Assembly (NCBI RefSeq): GCF_900100755.1
Contig: NZ_FNCI01000020.1
Span: 1-44,571 of the forward strand
DNA from: Onishia taeanensis
Lineage (GTDB): Bacteria > Pseudomonadota > Gammaproteobacteria > Pseudomonadales > Halomonadaceae
Length of the DNA stretch: 44,571 bases
Reading direction: 5' to 3'
The notes under the pieces were generated by a model. The model was not told the origin of the DNA. It did not search any database and worked only from the letters and a program-made list of their open reading frames with translations. The position numbers were made by a program, and so were the translations under genes. This document shows, piece by piece, positions 38,015 through 44,571 of the stretch (position 1 is its first letter; each line of letters opens with the position of its first letter).

Positions 38015-38546
38015 GAAAACGTCCTGCCCTCTCCGTCCGAGAAATCGGAAGCCCTGTGAAGCCTATTGCAGGCAATCGACGGCGCCCTGTCCTGCTGAAC
38101 ATGTCCTAGTCAACATGCAAGCGGCTCTACCCCAACACCCACCGATTGCCTTGGCTGGAACGTGCACCAGCCCAACGCTCGCCGACATCCAGCCGCACTT
38201 CGATGCGAAGCACTCTCCCCACGCTGCTGCCAGGTGATGCCATGGTAGGCGCCACTTTTCCTGTCAATCTGAACCAGCAGGTGCCACGCTTCGCAAAACC
38301 GGGACCTCGATACTCATAAATTAACCTATTTTTACGTTTATTTACATTAAGATTGTTTGAACATACACAAACACCGGCACGACACTGCCTGGTCAACGTC
38401 ATCGTTAGAACCCGCTTGTATAAAGCATCCCCTTCGGGGGCCTTCGTCAGGGAATGTCGCAGAGATGCTAACGCCACAAAAACGCCCGCCCCGGCAAGCG
38501 GGGCGGGCGTGGGCATCAACGAGGTAAGCTACTGACTTTTTAAAAC
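38015..38546. other. Intergenic region between the mmsA and GGDEF genes
   Basis: These 530 bases hold the mmsA terminator and an AT-rich patch around 38310-38360 that could carry the GGDEF promoter. A small CCCC-TTCG-GGGG hairpin lies near 38430. No gene is supported. Confidence 0.45.
38482..38510 (-). terminator. Terminator closing the mmsA operon
   Basis: A perfect 12-bp stem (ACGCCCGCCCCG with CGGGGCGGGCGT) has loop GCAAG. On the minus strand it is followed by TTTTGTGG. It is almost identical to the hairpin at 31917-31948. Confidence 0.85.
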
Positions 38547-40034
38547 CTAGGACGGAAAGCTGAACTGGGCGCTCTCCTGGGCGCTGCGCTGCGGCCAGCG
38601 CTGGGAAACCGCCTTGCGGCGGGTATAGAAGCGCACGGCATCTGGCCCATAGGCATGCAGATCGCCGAACAGCGAGTCCTTCCAGCCGCCGAAGCTGTGG
38701 AAGGCAACCGGCACCGGCAGCGGCACGTTGATACCCACCATGCCGACCTCGATGGCATCGGCGAAGCGGCGCCCGGCCTCGCCATCGCGGGTGAACACGC
38801 AGGTGCCGTTGCCGTACTGGTGGGCGTTGATCAGCGCGATGGCCTCTTCGAAGGTCTCGACGCGTACCACGCACAGTACCGGGCCGAAAATCTCGTCGCG
38901 GTAGATGCTCATTTCCGGGGTGACTCGATCGAACAGGGTCGCGCCGAGGAAGTAGCCCTTTGATCCCTCGACCAGCGGATGCTGGCGACCGTCGACGACC
39001 AGCTCTGCGCCGGCAGCGGCGCCCTGCTCGATGTAGCCAGCAACCTTGTCGCGCTGGCCGGCGTTGATCAGCGCGCCCATGTCGAGGCCCTTCTCGGTGC
39101 CCGGGCCGATCTTGAGTTCGCGGGCCTGGCCTGCCAGGCGCTCGACCAGAGCATCGGCGGTGGCCTCACCCACGCACACGGCCACCGAAATCGCCATGCA
39201 GCGCTCGCCGGCACTACCGTAAGCGGCGCCGATCAGGGTGCTGGCGGCGTTATCGATGTCCGCATCCGGCAGCACCACGGCATGGTTCTTGGCGCCACCC
39301 AATGCCTGGACGCGCTTGCCCTGCTGGGTGCCGCCTTCGTAAATCTTGCGCGCCACCGGCGTAGAGCCGACAAAGCTCAGCGCGCGGACCTCGGGCGCCT
39401 CGATGAGCGCATCGACGGCTTCGCGGTCGCCGTGGACGACGCTGAACAGCCCCCTTGGCAGCCCTGCTTCGTCGAGCAGTTCGGCCATCTTCACGGCGGC
39501 CGAGGGCGCCTGTTCGGAAGGCTTGAGAATGAAGGCATTGCCACAGGCCAGCGCCATCGGGTACATCCACAGCGGTACCATGGCCGGGAAGTTAAACGGC
39601 GTGATGCCGGCGACGATGCCCAGCGGCTGGTGGTTCGACCAGGTATCGATGCCGGGGCCGGCATTATGGGAATACTCGCCCTTGAGCAGCTCCGGCACGC
39701 CGCAGGCGTACTCGACGTTCTCGATGCCGCGCTTGAGTTCGCCCATGGCGTCCTCGAGCACCTTGCCGTGCTCTTCGCTGATCAGCGCGCAGATCTCCTC
39801 GGCATCACGTTCGAGCAGCGTCTTGAAGCGATACATCACTTGGGCGCGCTTGGCCGGCGGCATGTCGCGCCAGGCGGGCTGGGCCTCGCGGGCGGCGTCG
39901 ATGGCGCGCTGCACGGTGGCGGTATCGGCCATCGCCAGGCGCCGCACGGGTTCGGCGGTGGCCGGGTTGATCACCTCGAGGGTGCGTTCGCTAGCGACGG
40001 CTTCACCGGCGATGTGATGGTTCAGGGTATGCAT
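38547..40034 (-). CDS. mmsA: CoA-acylating (methyl)malonate-semialdehyde dehydrogenase
   Basis: The enzyme oxidises methylmalonate or malonate semialdehyde with NAD and CoA to propionyl-CoA or acetyl-CoA with loss of CO2. The protein has 495 residues, as in MmsA/IolA. The catalytic Cys is at 279 in GSAGERCMAI. The usual aldehyde-dehydrogenase motif ELGGK is changed to ALGGAKNH, the form in this CoA-dependent family that lacks the general-base Glu. PFNFPAMVPLWMYP is the family's substrate and cofactor loop. It is the last gene of an operon with an M24 enzyme and a 2OG oxygenase. Without valine or inositol genes near, a role on malonate semialdehyde (as for DddC) is possible. Confidence 0.93.
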   Translation of the reverse strand: MHTLNHHIAGEAVASERTLEVINPATAEPVRRLAMADTATVQRAIDAAREAQPAWRDMPPAKRAQVMYRFKTLLERDAEEICALISEEHGKVLEDAMGELKRGIENVEYACGVPELLKGEYSHNAGPGIDTWSNHQPLGIVAGITPFNFPAMVPLWMYPMALACGNAFILKPSEQAPSAAVKMAELLDEAGLPRGLFSVVHGDREAVDALIEAPEVRALSFVGSTPVARKIYEGGTQQGKRVQALGGAKNHAVVLPDADIDNAASTLIGAAYGSAGERCMAISVAVCVGEATADALVERLAGQARELKIGPGTEKGLDMGALINAGQRDKVAGYIEQGAAAGAELVVDGRQHPLVEGSKGYFLGATLFDRVTPEMSIYRDEIFGPVLCVVRVETFEEAIALINAHQYGNGTCVFTRDGEAGRRFADAIEVGMVGINVPLPVPVAFHSFGGWKDSLFGDLHAYGPDAVRFYTRRKAVSQRWPQRSAQESAQFSFPS

Positions 40035-40112
40035 CAGGGGATGACTCCAACCTCGGGTCGTGTTCTCAGTGTTCGGGCCGGGCCTTGCCCGGCGTGTCTT
40101 GTGCGAGCGTGC

Positions 40113-41396
40113 TCAGACCTGACGGCCCAGCAGGGCTTCATCGAACGGATAGCGTGAGAGCTTCTCGATGCCGGTGTCGGTGACCAGCACTTCTTCCTCG
40201 AGCTTGACGCCGTCGGCACCGCCGACCTCGCCGATATAGCTCTCGACGGAGACCACCATGCCGGGCTCGAGGATGCCGTCCTTCGAGAAGCGGTCGAAGT
40301 CCATATGGTGAGCCACCAGCGGCGTTTCGCCGTGCATGCCAACGCCATGAATGATCGACGGATAGCGACGATCAAGAAAGCGCTCGGGAATCTTCCAGGC
40401 CTTTTCCGCGATCTCGCGATAGCTCATGCCGGGCCTGAGGATCGACATGTTGTGGTGCACCTGATCATAGGCCATCTGGTAGAGGCTCTGCTGGTAGCCG
40501 CTGGGGCGGCCCGGCCCGACATGGAAGGTGCGCGAGAAATCGGAGTAGTAGCCGTGACAGCCGATGGTGTCGGTGTCCAGCGCGATCAACTCGCCGGGAC
40601 GTACGACGCGGTCGCTCGCCTCGTTGAACCAGGGGTTGGTGCGCGGGCCGGAAGACAGCAGCCGCGTCTCGATGAACTCGCCGCCCTGCTTGATGACGTT
40701 GCCATAGAGAGTCGCAAACAGCTCGGTCTCGGTGATGCCCGGCTTGATGGCGGCTTCCACTTCGGCCACTGCGGCCTCGCTACCGGCCATCGACTGTGCC
40801 AGGCAGGCGATCTCTTCCGGCGTCTTGATGCGGCGGCAGTGCAAGGTGTCCTGCATGCAGTCGAAGACCTCGAGGCCCTGGGCCTCCAGCGAGCGAGCCA
40901 GGTTCAGGGCGCAGCGGTCCAGGCCGATCTTCTTGTTGCCTTGGCCGTGCTCTTCCATCAGTTCGGCGATCTCGATGCCGAAGGGATCCGAGGACAGGTT
41001 GTCGCGCTGGTTGACTGCCGACCACACCACCTTGGAGGTGCGCGATTCATCGATGGTCTCGAGCCAGGTCGAGACGTGGGCGCTGCCCGGGTACTCGAAA
41101 AGGATCACCGGGCCTTCCAACGGCACATAGATATAGCGCGTGGAGTTGCGCAGGAAGTAGCCGAACATGTTGCGCGAACCGGTGGCATAGCGCTGGTTGT
41201 AGGGGTCGAACAGCACCACGGCGCCATAGCCCTGCTCGGCCATCATCTGGCGCAGGCGCTTGAGACGCCCGGTACGCAGCTGCACCGGGTCGAAGGCGGT
41301 GGGAATGCTGTCGCCGTTGCCCACGGGCGCCGAAGGCACCACCGGGATAGTGGCGGGTTCGTTGTCGGTCAGGTTGTCGAAATCGACGATGCTCAT
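40113..41396 (-). CDS. M24-family metalloenzyme, DddP-like
   Basis: The protein has 427 residues with the creatinase/aminopeptidase-P (pita-bread) fold. All five metal ligands of M24 enzymes can be seen: the Asp in ALDTDT, the Asp in YSDFSRT, His in IHGVGMHGE, Glu in VSVESYIGE and Glu in KLEEEVLV. The blocks ETRLLSSGPRTNPWF and YPFDEALLG are close to those of the DMSP lyase DddP, but the Asp six residues after the metal His in DddP is Gly here (HGVGMHG). It is therefore a relative and not DddP itself; ectoine hydrolase DoeA and Xaa-Pro peptidases are more distant. The start is ATG 41396, two codons inside a TTG. It is the middle gene of the operon. Confidence 0.85.
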   Translation of the reverse strand: MSIVDFDNLTDNEPATIPVVPSAPVGNGDSIPTAFDPVQLRTGRLKRLRQMMAEQGYGAVVLFDPYNQRYATGSRNMFGYFLRNSTRYIYVPLEGPVILFEYPGSAHVSTWLETIDESRTSKVVWSAVNQRDNLSSDPFGIEIAELMEEHGQGNKKIGLDRCALNLARSLEAQGLEVFDCMQDTLHCRRIKTPEEIACLAQSMAGSEAAVAEVEAAIKPGITETELFATLYGNVIKQGGEFIETRLLSSGPRTNPWFNEASDRVVRPGELIALDTDTIGCHGYYSDFSRTFHVGPGRPSGYQQSLYQMAYDQVHHNMSILRPGMSYREIAEKAWKIPERFLDRRYPSIIHGVGMHGETPLVAHHMDFDRFSKDGILEPGMVVSVESYIGEVGGADGVKLEEEVLVTDTGIEKLSRYPFDEALLGRQV

Positions 41397-41469
41397 GATC
41401 AAGCTCTCTGTTTATTCGTTGCCGTATTCGCGGGGAATCTGCATAGGTCCGACCGTGGCGTCATCGCCT

Positions 41470-42351
41470 TCAGTCGGCCAGGCTGTCGCTGCGCTGCATG
41501 CCCTCTTCGAGCAGCCGTTCGTGAACCGGGGCCATGCGACCGAAGATGCGCTTGGCGCGCTCGGGGCGGCCGATGAAGCCCGGTTCCTTGGCGTAGGCGA
41601 AAATCACGGTATGGCGCTCGCGGTCGCCCTCTACCGGGGTGACTCGGTGCAGCGAATAACGGCCGAAGAACACCTGCAGATCCCCCGGCTGAAGGTCGAG
41701 AGACTTGAGTCGCGAGCGGTCGCCGTCGATGACCTGCTCGACCGCGTCGAAGTTTTCGCCTTCGGGGCTGCGGATGCCAGGGGCGTACTCGAAGCGCCCG
41801 CCGCCTTCGGACTGGCGAGTCATCATGGTGACGATGAATTCGTTGGTGTCGTAGTGCCAGGGATGCTGGCAGCCTTCGCGCAGCACATTGACGACCAGAT
41901 CCGCCAGGGGGTCGGCGTACTGGTGGATCTCCTCCATGCCCACCACGCTTGCGATGAAGTGCTGAAATCCGGGGTGGGAATAGACCTGGCGGATGATGGT
42001 ATCGCCGTCGATGCGGTCACCGGCAACGAAGCCGTTGGTGCGGTCATCGAAGCGGTTCTTGGGATGCGAGGCCGGCAGGCTCGGGTCGGCGTCGCTGTTG
42101 TAGGGGTTGGTCTCGGTCTGGTTGTAGTGCGCCTGCGGCGACAGGCGCTCGGTCTCGCGTTCGAGCCGCGCCAGGGCCTCTTCGGGCACGAAGCCCTTGA
42201 GCACCACACAGCCATCCTGGCCAAGCTGCTGTCGGCATTCGGCGATCAGCTCGCGCCCGCGGTCCCCCTCCAGGTGGTGAATGGGGTAACGTTCCAGGTC
42301 GATCAGCCCCTGCAGTGAAGTATCGTCTTCCTGAATGCGGTGGCTTTGCAT
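41470..42351 (-). CDS. 2-oxoglutarate/Fe(II)-dependent oxygenase, PhyH/HalD-like
   Basis: The protein has 293 residues with the double-stranded beta-helix. The iron triad is complete: His166 and Asp168 in WHYDTNEF, and His235 in RYSLHRVTPVEGD, with Arg246 positioned for 2-oxoglutarate. The HxD form argues for a hydroxylase; radical halogenases such as BesD, which share the RYSLHRVTPVEG block, carry HxG. GGGRFEYAPGIRS is also typical for this small-molecule-acting subgroup. AGGAG lies 7 bases before the ATG. It is the first gene of the operon, facing a divergent LysR gene, so it probably makes the first modification of the substrate. Confidence 0.9.
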   Translation of the reverse strand: MQSHRIQEDDTSLQGLIDLERYPIHHLEGDRGRELIAECRQQLGQDGCVVLKGFVPEEALARLERETERLSPQAHYNQTETNPYNSDADPSLPASHPKNRFDDRTNGFVAGDRIDGDTIIRQVYSHPGFQHFIASVVGMEEIHQYADPLADLVVNVLREGCQHPWHYDTNEFIVTMMTRQSEGGGRFEYAPGIRSPEGENFDAVEQVIDGDRSRLKSLDLQPGDLQVFFGRYSLHRVTPVEGDRERHTVIFAYAKEPGFIGRPERAKRIFGRMAPVHERLLEEGMQRSDSLAD

Positions 42352-42456
42352 GTCGTTGCTCCTGCCTGATCAATAACGTATAGACAGGGTAGAGAGACAG
42401 GATTAATAATAGAAATGAATGGTTCAGATATAAAAGATTGCAAGGGCTCATAGATC
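42352..42456. promoter_or_regulatory. Divergent promoter/operator region of the oxygenase operon
   Basis: This 105-base AT-rich region separates the LysR gene and the oxygenase gene. It holds a direct repeat GACAGG at 42383-42388 and 42396-42401 (period 13) and several A/T tracts. No perfect T-N11-A dyad stands out. By position it should carry the LysR site. Confidence 0.45.
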
Positions 42457-43350
42457 ATGGATACCGACCTGCTACGCGCCTTCGTGACGGTGGCCGAATG
42501 CGAAGGGTTCAGCGCCGCCGGCAAGGTACTGCACCGCACTCAGTCTGCCGTCAGCCTGCAGATCAAACGCCTCGAAGACCAGATGGGCGAGTCGTTGTTC
42601 GAGCGCACCAGTCGCAGTGTAGTACTGACACCGCCCGGCGGCCGCCTGCTGCCCTACGCACGTCATATCTTGAAGCTGCAGGACGAGGCGCAGCGGGTCA
42701 TGGGCGTGGAGCGCCAGGGCGAGTTGATCCGGCTTGGTACCTCCGAAGAGCAGGCCAGTACCTACCTGCCCGAGCTACTGCCGCGCTTTGCCGCCCGCTT
42801 TCCCGAAGTGCGCCTCGAAGTCATCTGCAGCATCAGTGGCTCGCTGGTACATGACTTTCAGGAAGGCCTGTTGGATGCCGCCCTGGTGGTTCGCCACGGG
42901 CCGACCCAGACCGGCAGGCTGCTAGGACGCGAGCCGATGGTTTGGGTAGTAGCCGAGGATTGTTCGGTCAGCGACTGGGAAACGCTACCACTCGCCATGA
43001 ATCCCGAAGGTTGCACCTTCCGCGCCCATGCCTTTGCGGCACTGGGCCCTACCGACTGGCGCTGGGACGTGCGCTACTCAAGCCAATCTCCCACCGGTAT
43101 CAACCTACCGGTTCAGGCGGGTCTGGCGGTCACCGTCAAGACCCCGCGCAGCGTTCCCGAAGGCTGTCGTATCGTCGGCGATGACGAAGGGCTACCACCG
43201 CTTGGGCATGTCGAGATCGAACTGCACCGCACGCCGGGGCATTCAAGCGATGCCTTCACCGCCTTCTGCGATGAGCTGGAAGCCATCGTCACCGGCACCG
43301 ACTCGCTGGAGTCGCTCAAGTATGTGGCAAGCCAAGGAGCAGGTGACTAG
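42457..43350 (+). CDS. LysR-family regulator, divergent from the oxygenase operon
   Basis: The protein has 297 residues. The N-terminal helix-turn-helix reads LLRAFVTVAECEGFSAAG then TQSAVSLQIKRLEDQMG. The effector domain starts near residue 90 (GELIRLGTSEEQASTYLPELL). The divergent arrangement with the oxygenase-M24-mmsA operon points to a dedicated activator, likely responding to the pathway's substrate. The serine/threonine-rich ligand loop after residue 95 (TSEEQAST) is in the usual inducer site. Confidence 0.92.
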   Translation: MDTDLLRAFVTVAECEGFSAAGKVLHRTQSAVSLQIKRLEDQMGESLFERTSRSVVLTPPGGRLLPYARHILKLQDEAQRVMGVERQGELIRLGTSEEQASTYLPELLPRFAARFPEVRLEVICSISGSLVHDFQEGLLDAALVVRHGPTQTGRLLGREPMVWVVAEDCSVSDWETLPLAMNPEGCTFRAHAFAALGPTDWRWDVRYSSQSPTGINLPVQAGLAVTVKTPRSVPEGCRIVGDDEGLPPLGHVEIELHRTPGHSSDAFTAFCDELEAIVTGTDSLESLKYVASQGAGD

Positions 43351-43409
43351 TCTTTCTTAGGCTCGACCGCGCCTGGCCACTAATGGGCCACCAACAGGAG
43401 TCGCTTGTC

Positions 43410-43868
43410 ATGGAGTACGACATTCAGTTGAAGCGTATCTATGCGCCACCGGAGGTAGACGACGGGGCGCGCGTGCTGGTTGACCGGCTGTGGCCCCGGG
43501 GGAAACGCCGAGAAACGCTGGCACTGAGTGACTGGTACCGCGATGCCTCACCCTCCAATGGCCTGCGCCGCGACTGGCATCAAGAAAAGATCAGCCACGG
43601 CGTTTTCACTCGCCGCTATCGTTGGGAAATGGCGGATGCCAAGGACTGCCTGCTGCCGCTGATGCGCTTGGCACGTCGCGGCCGGCTGACGCTGCTATCC
43701 GCCGCGCGAGACCTCGAACAATCTCACCTGCCGATCCTGCGCGAGGCGCTGCTTGAAGCACTCACCGTGGAAGACCGCGAGGCAGACGACAGCGCCCCCA
43801 GCTCGCCGCCCTGCTATGCCACCTCAATGCCCGACGAGCCTGCAGCCAACCAACGACCGGAATCTTGA
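43410..43868 (+). CDS. DUF488-family protein
   Basis: The protein has 152 residues of a widespread family of unknown function. The family block RVLVDRLWPRGKRRE is at residues 21-35, and a later LTLLSAARD near 100 is also typical. The last 30 residues are low-complexity and not part of the domain. The start is ATG 43410 with AGGAG 10 bases upstream, nine codons inside a longer frame. It follows the LysR gene in the same direction. Confidence 0.88.
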   Translation: MEYDIQLKRIYAPPEVDDGARVLVDRLWPRGKRRETLALSDWYRDASPSNGLRRDWHQEKISHGVFTRRYRWEMADAKDCLLPLMRLARRGRLTLLSAARDLEQSHLPILREALLEALTVEDREADDSAPSSPPCYATSMPDEPAANQRPES

Positions 43869-43979
43869 GACGCCGCCAGCCGGCGCCGAGCCAAAGCCGC
43901 GCAAACCGACGAGTTAACCACTTACCCACTATTCGCTTGTCTCTGGCCAGTCGCCCGGCTGGCTGGCACTATTTCACGC

Positions 43980-44444
43980 ATGACCCGACGCCTACTGATT
44001 GTGGCCCATGCGCCCTCCCCCAATACCCAGCGCCTGCGCGAGGCCGCCGAGCGCGGCGCACGCCACCCGGATCTCGATGACATCGAGGTAAGCGTAAAAG
44101 CACCGCTCGACGCGGGGCCCGACGACATTCGCGGCTGCGATGCCATCCTGCTCGGCACTACCGAAAATCTGGGCTACATGAGCGGGGCGCTGAAAGACTT
44201 CTTCGACCGCAGCTACTACGCCGTGCTCGAGGAGAAACAAGGCCTGCCCTGCGCGCTCTATGTGCGTGCCGGCCATGACGGCACCGGCACCCGTCGAGCA
44301 GTGGAGTCGATCGTCACCGGGCTGCGCTGGCGTTGGGTGCAGGAGCCGCTGATCCTGCGCGGTGATTGGCAGGAGGCCTTCGCCGATCAAGTAGAGGAAC
44401 TGGGACTCTATCTGGCCGCCGGGCTGGATGCCGGGATCTGGTGA
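43980..44444 (+). CDS. Flavodoxin-fold NAD(P)H-dependent oxidoreductase-like protein
   Basis: The protein has 154 residues. The N-terminal RLLIVAHAPSPNTQRL is a flavodoxin-type phosphate loop in which SPNT takes the usual place of the FMN-phosphate residues. GTTENLGYMSGALKDFFDR is the second flavin-contact block, as in NADPH-dependent FMN reductases. YVRAGHDGTGTRRAVESI is the third. It may act as a flavodoxin or a small quinone/FMN reductase. It is the last intact gene before the right IS end. Confidence 0.85.
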   Translation: MTRRLLIVAHAPSPNTQRLREAAERGARHPDLDDIEVSVKAPLDAGPDDIRGCDAILLGTTENLGYMSGALKDFFDRSYYAVLEEKQGLPCALYVRAGHDGTGTRRAVESIVTGLRWRWVQEPLILRGDWQEAFADQVEELGLYLAAGLDAGIW

Positions 44445-44510
44445 ACGGCGTTCTGAACTGGAAACGGCGCCCCTAAAGAGGCTGTGTGAAAACAGCCTCC
44501 TAAGCTGGCA

Positions 44511-44545
44511 AGATAGCCGTGAACTCACCCGTTCACGGCTATTTT
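44511..44545 (+). terminator. Terminator-like hairpin just before the IS transposase start
   Basis: A 12-bp stem, ATAGCCGTGAAC with GTTCACGGCTAT, is followed directly by TTTT and then the transposase ATG at 44549. It probably blocks transcription entering the IS from outside, a known protection device of insertion sequences. Confidence 0.7.
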
Positions 44546-44548
44546 TGT

Positions 44549-44571
44549 ATGCGACACCTACAAGGACAGCC
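44549..44571 (+). CDS. Transposase N-terminus (partial at window edge)
   Basis: Only seven codons are visible (MRHLQGQ). The start resembles IS1182-type transposases, which often begin M-R-x-x-x-G-x-x-R-x-Q. The position, 71 bases inside the IS end, fits. It would be the 5' part of the same kind of gene whose 3' part lies at 3-203. Confidence 0.55.

Larger units (their letters stand above)
44478..44571 (+). mobile_element. Left end of an insertion sequence (IS1182-like), cut by the window edge
   Basis: The left terminal repeat begins GAGGCTGTGTGAAAAC at 44478. Its first 12 bases mirror the repeat at 315-326. Inside are a hairpin and the start of a transposase. Orientation is the same as the fragment at the left edge. 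Confidence 0.75.

Noticed and set aside
40113-41396. Ectoine hydrolase (DoeA) as identity for the M24 protein
   Set aside because: A tempting call in Halomonas, but the active-site surroundings and the conserved blocks fit the DddP-like branch better, and no doeB/doeC/doeD or ectoine gene is adjacent.
40305-42318. Long plus-strand open frames opposite the M24 and oxygenase genes
   Set aside because: These are antisense shadows of two genes with intact catalytic motifs. They have no ribosome binding sites or family features.
41470-42351. Ectoine 5-hydroxylase (EctD) or amino-acid halogenase
   Set aside because: The EctD signature was not seen. The intact HxD motif argues against halogenation, which needs Gly or Ala at the Asp position.

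Overview
The window looks like a chromosomal piece of a halophilic gammaproteobacterium, most likely Halomonas or a close relative in Halomonadaceae. The reasons are the high G+C, the leuCDB-asd and leuS-lptE-holA blocks, a DUF1451 (YbeL-type) gene divergent from leuS, a compatible-solute ABC transporter, and the protein sequences themselves. No rRNA, tRNA, CRISPR array or prophage was seen. Both edges carry pieces of what looks like one insertion sequence. The left edge has the transposase C-terminus and right inverted repeat, and the right edge has the left inverted repeat and the first transposase codons. They are in the same orientation and share a perfect 12-bp terminal repeat, so the window is probably a segment or contig bounded by two IS copies.

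Layout. 0.36-5.0 kb: leuC-leuD-leuB-asd on the minus strand (leucine and aspartate-family synthesis), with a divergent LysR regulator at 5.3 kb. An AT-rich dyad and a folded repeat lie between them. 6.3-7.7 kb: an unassigned polytopic membrane protein. 7.8-13.0 kb: the YbeL-like gene, then leuS, lptE and holA, with a second, larger copy of the folded repeat between lptE and holA. 13.1-15.1 kb: a large orphan protein with a papain-like Cys/His/Asn pattern. 15.5-21.5 kb: a four-gene betaine/choline-type ABC transporter closed by a strong terminator, then an MmgE/PrpD-family enzyme and a nitrilase-superfamily amidohydrolase. 21.5-24.1 kb: an HPP membrane protein, a PA2779-like protein, a C39-like lipoprotein peptidase with TPRs, and a YjbQ protein. 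24.1-26.7 kb: an archaeal-type AMP phosphorylase homologue translationally coupled to a divergent PRPP-synthetase-like protein. 26.8-32.6 kb: single metabolic and stress genes (GNAT, YrbL, FrnE-type DsbA, an NDUFA9-like reductase, a thioredoxin-fold protein, pirin, a PEBP).

32.6-36.9 kb is a gene-poor accessory stretch. It holds a small secreted protein, a gamma-glutamylcyclotransferase-like protein, two regulator fragments, and one AT-rich gene with a C-terminal zinc ribbon that looks foreign. After a VOC protein and a PAS-GGDEF diguanylate cyclase comes the most interesting cluster, at 38.5-43.4 kb. A 2OG-Fe(II) oxygenase, a DddP-like M24-family metalloenzyme and a CoA-acylating (methyl)malonate-semialdehyde dehydrogenase form one minus-strand operon, which ends at a strong terminator and faces a divergent LysR regulator. 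This looks like a complete small catabolic pathway that funnels a hydroxylated substrate to a C3 semialdehyde and acyl-CoA. The M24 enzyme lacks the Asp used by true DMSP lyase DddP, so its substrate is open. A DUF488 protein and a flavodoxin-like protein close the window before the right IS end.

All assignments come from reading sequence, motifs and neighbourhood. No database search was run.
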